48,151 nt of DNA. It comes from BP-191 sp035940575 (GTDB taxonomy: Bacteria > Actinomycetota > Actinomycetes > BP-191). The DNA lies in contig DASZER010000045.1 of the NCBI GenBank assembly GCA_035940575.1, positions 1 to 48,151 of the forward strand, read 5' to 3'. The position numbers were made by a program, and so were the translations under genes. This document shows positions 1 through 6,565 of the stretch, piece by piece; position 1 is the first letter of the stretch; each line of letters starts with the position of its first letter. Below the pieces are notes generated by a model, which was given only the letters and a program-made list of their open reading frames with translations, was not told where the DNA came from and did no database searches.

Positions 1-2
1 AC

Positions 3-146
3 GGCCCACTGTTCACCAGCGAACGAGCCCGACGAGCCGCGCTGCCAGCATGGCTACACGACTACAACCACCACCGGCCCCACACCGCGATCGGCAACGT
101 CCCGCCGATCACTCGCTTGACCAACCTCGCTGGTCAGTACAGCTAG
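3..146 (+). mobile_element. IS481-family transposase, C-terminal end (runs off the left edge)
   Basis: Reading from base 3, this frame encodes the tail of a DDE integrase-core transposase and ends in TAG at 144-146. The visible residues include AALPAWLHDYNHHRPHTAIG and then PPITRLTNLAGQYS. This 'WLxxYNxxRPHxAxGxxPPxxRLxNLAG' ending is typical of the IS481 family. The catalytic DDE residues would lie upstream, outside the window, so it cannot be said whether the element is intact. The stop overlaps the stop of the convergent YjbQ gene within one CTAG. No terminal inverted repeat can be defined because only one end is visible and coding sequence begins immediately after it. Confidence 0.8.
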
Positions 147-547
147 CCCAGGAACGACAGCCGCACCTCGCGGTCGGGGTTGTCGCCGTTGGTGTCCACC
201 AGCGCGACCGACTGCCAGGTGCCGAGCATCAGGCGCCCGCCGACCACCGGCACCACGACCGACGGCGCGACGAACGCCGGCAGCACGTGGTCGCGGCCGT
301 GCCCGGGCGAGCCGTGGCGGTGGCGCCACTTGCCCTCGGTCGCGGGCAGCGCGTCGTCCAGCGCCACCAGCAGGTCGCGCTCGGAGCCCGACCCGAGCTC
401 CAGGATCGCGACGCCCGCGGTGGCGTGCGGGACGAACACGTTGAGCAGCCCGTCGCCAAGCTCGGCGACGAACGACGCGCACTCCCCCGTGATGTCGGAG
501 ACGGCGGGCACGGAGCCCGTACGGACACGGAACACGGACGACCTCAT
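143..547 (-). CDS. YjbQ / UPF0047 family protein
   Basis: A 134-residue protein beginning MRSSVFRVRTG and spanning the whole YjbQ (UPF0047) fold. Family landmarks are the central PHATAGVAILE segment, the GHGRDHVLPAFVAPS segment and the closing GGRLMLGTWQSVALV motif. The length matches the family, about 130-140 residues. Members have been linked to a promiscuous thiamine-phosphate-synthase activity, but the physiological role is unsettled. The ATG at 547 lies only 9 bases from the ATG chosen for divergent aceE and has no Shine-Dalgarno sequence, so leaderless translation is likely. The 3' end shares a CTAG with the IS481 transposase stop. The two C-terminal strands look complete, so the IS does not appear to have truncated the gene. 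Confidence 0.85.
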   Translation of the reverse strand: MRSSVFRVRTGSVPAVSDITGECASFVAELGDGLLNVFVPHATAGVAILELGSGSERDLLVALDDALPATEGKWRHRHGSPGHGRDHVLPAFVAPSVVVPVVGGRLMLGTWQSVALVDTNGDNPDREVRLSFLG

Positions 548-556
548 AGTGCGAGG

Positions 557-3316
557 ATGGAGTACGTGGCCGATTCGAACCGCCCCGGGATCATCACCGA
601 CGGGCTCCCGAGCCAGCTCCCCGACACCGACCCGTCCGAGACGGCGGAGTGGCTGGAGAGCCTCGACGCGGTCGTCAACGAGCAGGGCCGCACCCGCGCC
701 CGCTACCTCCTCCTGCGCCTGCTCGCGCGGGCGCGGCAGCAGGCGATCGGCGTCCCTAGCCTGACGAGCACCGACTACATCAACACGATCCACCCCGACG
801 AGGAGCCGTGGTTCCCCGGGGACGAGTACGTCGAGCGCCGCATCCGCGCCTACATCAGGTGGAACGCCGCCGTGATGGTCAGCCGCGCGAACCGCCCGGG
901 CCTCGGCGTCGGCGGCCACATCGCGACGTACGCGTCCAGCGCGAGCCTCTACGAGGTCGGCTTCAACCACTTCTTCCGCGGCAAGGAGGGCGGGGAGTCC
1001 GGGGACCAGGTCTTCATCCAGGGCCACGGCTCCCCCGGCATCTACGCCCGCGCGTTCCTCGAGGGCCGCCTCACCGAGCAGAACCTCGACGCGTTCCGCC
1101 AGGAGTCGAAGCCCGGCGGGCTCCCTTCGTACCCGCACCCCCGGCTCATGCCGGACTTCTGGGAGTTCCCGACGGTCTCGATGGGCCTCGGGGCGATCGG
1201 CGCGATCTACCAGGCGCGGTTCAACCGCTACCTGCATGCCCGCCGCATCAAGGACACCTCGCGCAGCAGGGTGTGGTGCTTCCTCGGCGACGGCGAGATG
1301 GACGAGCCCGAGAGCCTCGGCGCGATCGGCGTCGCGGCGCGCGAGGAGCTCGACAACCTGATCTTCGTCGTCAACTGCAACCTCCAGCGCCTCGACGGCC
1401 CGGTCCGCGGCAACGGCAAGGTCATCCAGGAGCTGGAGTCGACGTTCCGCGGCGCCGGCTGGAACGTGATCAAGGTCGTCTGGGGCCGCGACTGGGACCC
1501 GCTGCTCGCCGCCGACCGCGACGGCGTCCTCGTCAACCGGATGAACACCACGCCCGACGGCCAGTTCCAGACGTACTCGGTGGAGAGCGGCGCGTACATC
1601 CGCGAGCACTTCTTCGGCGGCGACGCCCGGCTGCGCCGGATGGTCGAGCACCTCTCCGACGACGACCTCCGCCGCCTGAGCCGCGGCGGGCACGACTACC
1701 GCAAGGTGTACGCCGCGTTCGCGGCCGCCGTGGCCCACACCGGCCAGCCGACGGTGATCCTCGCCCAGACCATCAAGGGATGGACGCTGGGCAAGGACTT
1801 CGAGGCGCGCAACGCCACGCACCAGATGAAGAAGCTGACCAAGGCCGAGCTGAAGGAGTTCCGCGACCGGCTCTACCTGGAGATCCCCGACAAGGACCTC
1901 GAGGGCGACCTGCCGCCGTACTACCACCCCGGCAAGGACAGCGACGAGATCCAGTACATGCTCGACCGTCGCAAGGCGCTCGGTGGCTTCCTCCCCCGGC
2001 GGGTCAACCGCGCGAAGCCGCTGCCGCTGCCGGCCGACAAGGCGTACGACGACCTCATGAAGGGCTCGGGCAAGCAGGAGGTCGCCACGACGATGGCGTT
2101 CGTCCGGCTGCTCAAGGACCTGCTCAAGGAGAAGGGCGTCGGGCCCCGCTTCGTGCCGATCATCCCGGACGAGGCGCGGACGTTCGGCATGGACTCGCTG
2201 TTCCCGAGCCTCAAGATCTACTCGCCGCACGGCCAGCGCTACGAGGCCGTCGACCGCGAGCTGCTGCTGTCCTACAAGGAGAGCCAGCAGGGCGTGATCC
2301 TGCACGAGGGCATCAGCGAGGCCGGCTCGATGGCGTCGGTCATCGCGACCGGCACGTCGTACGCCACGCACGGCGAGCACATGATCCCGCTGTTCGTCTT
2401 CTACTCGATGTTCGGGTTCCAGCGCGTCGGCGACCAGATGTGGCAGTTCGGCGACCAGCTCGGGCGCGGGTTCGTGATCGGCGCGACGGCGGGACGTACG
2501 ACGCTCAACGGCGAGGGCCTGCAGCACCAGGACGGCCACAGCCAGCTCCTGGCCAGCACCAACCCGGCGTGCGTCGCGTACGACCCCGGGTGGGCGTACG
2601 AGCTCGCGGTCATCGTCAAGGACGGCCTGCGCCGCATGTACGGCGAGGACGCGGAGGACGTCTTCTACTACGTCACCGTCTACAACGAGCCGATGCCGCA
2701 GCCGCCCGCGCCCGACGTGCCGGACCTGGAGCAGGGCATCGTGCGCGGCCTCTATCGCTACGCCGCCGCCGCCAAGGCGCCGAAGAAGGCGCCGCGCGCG
2801 CAGGTGCTCGCCAGCGGCATGGCGCTGCGGCTCGCGATGCGGGCGCAGGAGCTCCTGGCGAACGACTGGGGCGTCGCCGCCGACGTGTGGAGCGCGACGT
2901 CGTGGAACGAGCTGCGCCGCGACGCCGTCGCCTGCGAGGAGCACAACCTCCTGCACCCCGACGACCAGCGGACGCCGTACGTCACCACCGCCCTGCGCCA
3001 CGCGCAGGGGCCCGTGGTGGCCGTGTCCGACTGGATGCGCGCGGTGCCCGACCAGATCAGCCGGTGGGTCCCCGGCGACTGGGAGTCGCTCGGCACGGAC
3101 GGCTACGGCCGCTCGGACACCCGCGCGGCGCTGCGGCGGCACTTCCACGTCGACGCGGAGTCGATCGCGGTCGCCGTGCTGCAGTCGCTGGCCCGGCGGG
3201 GCGAGGTGAAGGCGTCGGTGGTCGCGGAGGCGATCGCCAAGTACGACCTCGCCTCCGACACCGTCCCCGCCGGCCACGGCTCGACCGAGGCGCAGGAGCC
3301 GGACGCGGCGTCGTAG
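557..3316 (+). CDS. aceE: Pyruvate dehydrogenase E1 component, homodimeric AceE type
   Basis: A 919-residue homodimeric E1 that decarboxylates pyruvate with thiamine diphosphate and transfers the acetyl group to E2 lipoate. It starts with the typical actinobacterial NRPGIITDGLPSQLP region, then STDYINTI and VGGHIATYASSASLYEVGFNHFFRG. The ThDP-binding GDGEMDEPESLG...NCNLQRLDGPV segment is near residues 243-280. The C-terminal half has EGISEAGSMASVIATGTSYA and the QHQDGHSQL loop. Length fits the family (about 900-920). No E2 or E3 gene is adjacent, which is common in actinobacteria. The ATG at 557 has GAGG directly abutting it, too close to act as a ribosome site. An in-frame GTG at 566 would have that GAGG at 9 nt spacing and is a serious alternative start. 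The promoter must overlap the divergent YjbQ gene. Confidence 0.97.
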   Translation: MEYVADSNRPGIITDGLPSQLPDTDPSETAEWLESLDAVVNEQGRTRARYLLLRLLARARQQAIGVPSLTSTDYINTIHPDEEPWFPGDEYVERRIRAYIRWNAAVMVSRANRPGLGVGGHIATYASSASLYEVGFNHFFRGKEGGESGDQVFIQGHGSPGIYARAFLEGRLTEQNLDAFRQESKPGGLPSYPHPRLMPDFWEFPTVSMGLGAIGAIYQARFNRYLHARRIKDTSRSRVWCFLGDGEMDEPESLGAIGVAAREELDNLIFVVNCNLQRLDGPVRGNGKVIQELESTFRGAGWNVIKVVWGRDWDPLLAADRDGVLVNRMNTTPDGQFQTYSVESGAYIREHFFGGDARLRRMVEHLSDDDLRRLSRGGHDYRKVYAAFAAAVAHTGQPTVILAQTIKGWTLGKDFEARNATHQMKKLTKAELKEFRDRLYLEIPDKDLEGDLPPYYHPGKDSDEIQYMLDRRKALGGFLPRRVNRAKPLPLPADKAYDDLMKGSGKQEVATTMAFVRLLKDLLKEKGVGPRFVPIIPDEARTFGMDSLFPSLKIYSPHGQRYEAVDRELLLSYKESQQGVILHEGISEAGSMASVIATGTSYATHGEHMIPLFVFYSMFGFQRVGDQMWQFGDQLGRGFVIGATAGRTTLNGEGLQHQDGHSQLLASTNPACVAYDPGWAYELAVIVKDGLRRMYGEDAEDVFYYVTVYNEPMPQPPAPDVPDLEQGIVRGLYRYAAAAKAPKKAPRAQVLASGMALRLAMRAQELLANDWGVAADVWSATSWNELRRDAVACEEHNLLHPDDQRTPYVTTALRHAQGPVVAVSDWMRAVPDQISRWVPGDWESLGTDGYGRSDTRAALRRHFHVDAESIAVAVLQSLARRGEVKASVVAEAIAKYDLASDTVPAGHGSTEAQEPDAAS

Positions 3317-3347
3317 TGGCGCGGGCCGGGCCCGGCCGCGCGGCGGC

Positions 3348-3376
3348 CCGGCGCGCCGGTCGTCCGGGCGCGCCGG
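3348..3376 (+). terminator. GC-rich hairpin after aceE
   Basis: Ten-base perfect inverted repeat (3348-3357 with 3367-3376) around a 9-base loop, starting 31 bases after the aceE stop. There is no T-run, as is usual for actinobacterial terminators. Function is inferred from position and stem strength. Confidence 0.5.
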
Positions 3377-3451
3377 CCGGCCCCCAACTTTGCAGCCGGC
3401 GCCGCACTGCCCCGCGTGACGATCTTCAATGTTGGGGAGGGAGGGACGCGC

Positions 3452-3898
3452 GTGCAGACGTTCCTGCCCTACGCCGACTTCGCGGAGTCGGCGAGGGCGC
3501 TCGACCCGCGGCGGCTCGGCAAGCAGCGGGTCGAGGCGTTGCAGGTGCTCCGCGCGCTGACGATCCCGACGTACGGCTGGCAGCACCACCCGTGCACCCG
3601 CATGTGGCGCGGGCACGTCAACGCCCTGGCGGCGTACGGCGTCGAGATCAGCCGCGAGTGGGTGCGGCGCGGCCACGCGGACACGTGCGAGACGCAGATC
3701 GCGGAGTTCTGGGACGGCCGCGACCAGGCGGCGCTGGCCGCGGCGGGCGAGCTGCCGTGGTGGCTCGGCGACGAGGCGTTCCACCTCGCCCACCGCTCCT
3801 CGCTGCTGCGCAAGGACCCGGAGTGGTACGGCCCCCGCTTCGGCGACGTCCCCGACGACCTGCCGTACGTGTGGCCACAGCGAGAAGCCCCGGGGTGA
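3452..3898 (+). CDS. MSMEG_6728-like protein related to pyrimidine-dimer glycosylase (Pyr_excise)
   Basis: A 148-residue protein beginning with GTG, preceded by a strong purine-rich ribosome site (GGGGAGGGAGGG at 3434-3445). An upstream in-frame start exists but its extra residues are not family-like. The sequence opens with VQTFLPYADFAESARALDPRRLGKQRVEA, followed by W-x-HHPCTRMWRGH and a Trp-rich C-terminus. This pattern is characteristic of the MSMEG_6728 family, distantly related to phage T4 endonuclease V. The shared N-terminal 'L...RLGKQRVE' portion suggests a DNA-repair-related role, which is inference. The gene is convergent with the LPXTG protein and a strong hairpin overlaps its last codons. 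Confidence 0.75.
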   Translation: MQTFLPYADFAESARALDPRRLGKQRVEALQVLRALTIPTYGWQHHPCTRMWRGHVNALAAYGVEISREWVRRGHADTCETQIAEFWDGRDQAALAAAGELPWWLGDEAFHLAHRSSLLRKDPEWYGPRFGDVPDDLPYVWPQREAPG

Positions 3899-3917
3899 TG
3901 GCCCGGGGCTCCTCGCT
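3879..3917. terminator. Bidirectional hairpin between convergent genes
   Basis: Sixteen-base arms (3879-3894 and 3902-3917) with one mismatch and a 7-base loop. The structure spans the stop of the MSMEG_6728-like gene and ends 12 bases short of the LPXTG-protein stop, so it can terminate both transcripts. Confidence 0.7.
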
Positions 3918-3928
3918 ATGGGAGGTCG

Positions 3929-4936
3929 TTACGCGACGTGGCGCATCTTGCGGCCGACGACCCACGCGCCGCCGCCGACGACGACCAGGCCGCCGCCCAG
4001 CGCGAGCAGCGTGCCCGCGGCCGAGCCGGTGAACGGCAGGGAGCCGACGCCGCGCTCGAAGCGCGTGCCGAGCACCCGGGTGCCGGTCTCGCGGCCCGCG
4101 ACGGTGGTACCGGTGTTGGTGAACGACGTGCCGAGGACGGTCTCGCCGCGCTCCTCGTTCGTGCCGCCCACGGCGCCCGTGGCCGGAGGCGTCAGGCCGG
4201 TGCCGGTCCCGCCGGTCTCGCCGCCCGTGCCGCCGGTCCCGCCGGTGCCGCCGGTCCCGCCCTCGGTGCCGCCGACGACGGGAGGCGTCTCGGTCCCGCA
4301 CGGCTCGAACCAGAACACCTTGTGCTTCACGCCGCCAGGCTCGCCCGTGGAGAGCGTCACCTTGAGGTGGTAGCCCTGCTTCGGGTGCGCGGTGAGGCCG
4401 GAAAGGTCGAGGTCGGCCGCGGTGAACTCGAAGATCGCGTCGGGGTCGTTCGAGCCGCCGCCGGCCGCGTCGGTGCTGAACGTCACGTCGTTCAGCGAGG
4501 CGACGGTGCCGGAGCCGGAGGGCGCGTGGCCCGCGATGGTGACGTCGCCGACCTGGCCCTCGTCGAAGCCGAACAGCTTGAGGCGGAACCCGCACTCGAC
4601 GTGCGGCTCGTTCGCCATGCCTTCGCTGTACGGGAGGCCGTCGACCTTGAACGTGCCGTTGTTGCCGGCCGGGTCCTGGTCCGAGCCCTTGGCGCCGGAG
4701 TCGCCCTTGGCGCCGGAGCCGCCGCCGTGCTGCGAGCCGCCGGAGGAACGGCCCTCGGACGACCCGCCGCGCGAGGAGCCCTGCGAGCGGCCCTGGGAGG
4801 CCGAGCCGCCGCGGTCACCCCCGCCCTTCTTGCCGTCGTCGCCGGCGAACGCGGGCGCCGCGAACGCCATGCCCGAGAGGAGGAACGCCGCCGAGGCGGC
4901 GACCGCGCGATGGGAGAGCCGCAGGGAGTCGCTCAT
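3929..4936 (-). CDS. Secreted cell-wall-anchored protein with LPFTG sorting signal
   Basis: A 335-residue exported protein. Residues 1-31 are a signal peptide ending AAPAFA before GDDGKKGGG. Residues about 32-95 form a low-complexity Gly/Ser/Lys/Arg stretch. Residues about 95-215 are a compact domain with two Cys (HVECGFRLKLFGFDEG and FWFEPCGTE) that may form a disulfide. Next comes a collagen-like TGG/GGT repeat, then the sorting signal: LPFTG at residue 300, a hydrophobic Gly/Leu/Val helix and an RKMRH tail. Sortase would cleave between Thr and Gly and attach the protein to peptidoglycan. No sortase gene is in the window. The globular domain is not recognised. The gene is divergent from the ECF sigma gene, with about 220 bp between starts. 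Confidence 0.85.
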   Translation of the reverse strand: MSDSLRLSHRAVAASAAFLLSGMAFAAPAFAGDDGKKGGGDRGGSASQGRSQGSSRGGSSEGRSSGGSQHGGGSGAKGDSGAKGSDQDPAGNNGTFKVDGLPYSEGMANEPHVECGFRLKLFGFDEGQVGDVTIAGHAPSGSGTVASLNDVTFSTDAAGGGSNDPDAIFEFTAADLDLSGLTAHPKQGYHLKVTLSTGEPGGVKHKVFWFEPCGTETPPVVGGTEGGTGGTGGTGGTGGETGGTGTGLTPPATGAVGGTNEERGETVLGTSFTNTGTTVAGRETGTRVLGTRFERGVGSLPFTGSAAGTLLALGGGLVVVGGGAWVVGRKMRHVA

Positions 4937-5033
4937 CTTCGCTGCCTTCCGCTGAAGGGGGGCCGGTGCGGCCCTGGTTGCGGCAGAAGATCCCCGGCAA
5001 ATCGGACACGAAAACTGCGCGCGCAGGAGTGCT

Positions 5034-5044
5034 CACACAGTGTG
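5034..5044. promoter_or_regulatory. Palindrome in the divergent LPXTG-protein / ECF sigma promoter region
   Basis: An 11-base palindrome, CACAC-A-GTGTG, lies between the start of the LPXTG protein (4936) and the ECF sigma gene (5160). It is the only clear dyad in this spacer. A role as a regulator-binding site is inference from position only. Confidence 0.3.
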
Positions 5045-5159
5045 TCGAACGAGTCACCTCGTCATGACCCAGCTCTCACATTCCGCCGAACCTCCCGCCG
5101 TGCCCGGGGCTCTTTCCCCGTGGACGAAGGAGCTGGTGACCGGTGACGGAGCGACGGGC

Positions 5160-5696
5160 ATGACCGCTGAGCTGGTGCTCGGTGGCGTGGACGCGCGTGC
5201 CGACGCCCCCGAGGCGGTGGTCCCGACCACCCGCGAGGAGGCGTTCCGCGACCTCTACGCCGCGGAGTACGCCGGCCTCGCCGGCTACTGCACCGCCCTC
5301 ACGGGCGACGTCCAGCTCGCGCGCGACATCACGCAGGAGGCGTTCGCCCGCCTGTTCGCCCGCTGGGTGGGCGTGCGGGAGCCGAAGGCGTACGTCTACT
5401 ACGTCGCCACCAACCTGGCGCGCCGCCACTGGCGCCGCAGCAAGAAGGAGCGCGAGATCTACACCGAGATCGGGCACCGCCCGGTCGAGGAAGGTCCCGT
5501 CCACGACCCCTGGCTGCGCGACCTCGTCGAGCGCCTGCCCGAACGACTCCGAGAGGCCGTCCTGCTGCACTACTACGCCGACCTCCCCGTGACCGAGGTC
5601 GCCGTCCTGACCAAGCGCCCCGTCGGCACCGTGAAGCGCCGCCTCCACGAGGCCAGGCAGCTCCTCGCCGCCGAGCTGGAGGGCCACCGTGACTGA
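5160..5696 (+). CDS. ECF-family RNA polymerase sigma factor (SigE/SigM-like)
   Basis: A 178-residue sigma-70 ECF factor. Region 2 runs from FRDLYAAEYAGLAGYCTALTG through QEAFARLFARW to AYVYYVATNLARRHWRR. Region 4 contains LPERLREAVLLHYYADLP and the helix-turn-helix TEVAVLTKRPVGTVKRRLHEAR. The ATG at 5160 is chosen because GGAG sits about 10 nt upstream and family similarity begins about 22 residues later. In-frame upstream starts (ATG 5064, GTG 5040) would add an unconserved tail. The stop overlaps the GTG of the next gene by 8 bases (5689-5696), implying translational coupling to that membrane protein, which occupies the usual anti-sigma position. The divergent wall-anchored protein gene is a plausible target (inference). 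Confidence 0.9.
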   Translation: MTAELVLGGVDARADAPEAVVPTTREEAFRDLYAAEYAGLAGYCTALTGDVQLARDITQEAFARLFARWVGVREPKAYVYYVATNLARRHWRRSKKEREIYTEIGHRPVEEGPVHDPWLRDLVERLPERLREAVLLHYYADLPVTEVAVLTKRPVGTVKRRLHEARQLLAAELEGHRD

Positions 5697-6561
5697 CGTC
5701 CCCCGCCGCTCGTACCCGCTCGTCGTCGCCCCGCCGGGCGGCTTCGAGAACGCGGTCAAGCGCGGCAGGTCGCTGCGGCGCCGCCGCGTGGGCGGCTCGT
5801 CCGGCCTCGCGCTCGTCCTCGTCGGCGCGCTCGGCTACGGCGTCCTCGGCGGTGGCGGCGGCGTCGACGAGCTCCGCCCGACCGACGACAAGCGCGACCT
5901 GCGCACGGCGTCGCCGGTGCCCGGCGGCGTCCTCGTGACGACCCCGACGCCGCAGCCGACGTCCTCGCCCGGCAGCAGGCCCGTCGCGCTGCCGACGCAC
6001 AAGCCGGGCACCGGCACCGGCGGCGGCGTCCGCCCGAGCGTCGGCCCCTCGTCGGTCGTCGTTCCGCCGCCGTCGGACGAGCGCCCGCCGAGCACGGGCG
6101 GGGGCCGCAGGTACGCCCCCCGCAACCGCATCGAGCGCGACGACGACATCACGAACACCGAGCCCGACTGCCTCGGCAGGGAGAGCCAGGAGTGGTGCGT
6201 CGTGCCGTACGTCGACGCGACGAACGGCGTCGACGGGCAGTACGTCGTGACGTACACCCTCTGCCGCTCCCGGGCGTTCCCCGCGAAGACCGTGCGGTTC
6301 GACTACCGCGACGAGCTCGAGCTCATCGCGACCGACACCGAGCACGAGGACGTCGTGTGGACGTACTCGCTGGGCCGCTCGCGGGTGGTCGAGCCGGAGG
6401 ACGTGACGTTCCAGCCGGGCATGTGCTCGGCGTGGCAGGTCGTGTGGGACGGCCTCGACGACTACGGCCGCCTGCCCCCGCAGGGCCCGTACACGATGAC
6501 GATCACGCCTCGGTCGCGCGACGCGCTCCCGTCGGGCGAGGCGGCGTTCGACCACCACTAG
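5689..6561 (+). CDS. Membrane-anchored protein with extracellular BsuPI-like domain, coupled to the sigma factor
   Basis: A 290-residue protein with a short basic cytoplasmic N-terminus (KRGRSLRRRR), one membrane segment near residues 38-56 (GLALVLVGALGYGVLG), a Pro/Thr/Ser-rich extracellular linker (about 75-145) and a C-terminal domain (about 165-285). That domain has VRFDYRDELELIATDTEHEDVVWTYS and a Pro-Gly-x-Cys-x-x-W ... GPYTMTI ending, the layout of the BsuPI intracellular-proteinase-inhibitor family. Three Cys flank this domain. The gene overlaps the sigma gene by 8 bases and could be a sigma regulator, but the cytoplasmic part (about 35 residues) is shorter than known anti-sigma domains and lacks a zinc-binding HxxxCxxC motif. 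Whether it inhibits proteases or senses the envelope is unknown. Confidence 0.65.
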   Translation: MTDVPRRSYPLVVAPPGGFENAVKRGRSLRRRRVGGSSGLALVLVGALGYGVLGGGGGVDELRPTDDKRDLRTASPVPGGVLVTTPTPQPTSSPGSRPVALPTHKPGTGTGGGVRPSVGPSSVVVPPPSDERPPSTGGGRRYAPRNRIERDDDITNTEPDCLGRESQEWCVVPYVDATNGVDGQYVVTYTLCRSRAFPAKTVRFDYRDELELIATDTEHEDVVWTYSLGRSRVVEPEDVTFQPGMCSAWQVVWDGLDDYGRLPPQGPYTMTITPRSRDALPSGEAAFDHH

Positions 6562-6565
6562 TGGT

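Noticed and set aside
143..3793. A 1216-codon minus-strand frame covering aceE and the YjbQ gene as one protein
   Set aside because: Only the last 134 codons (YjbQ) are family-like. The rest is antisense to aceE and low-complexity.
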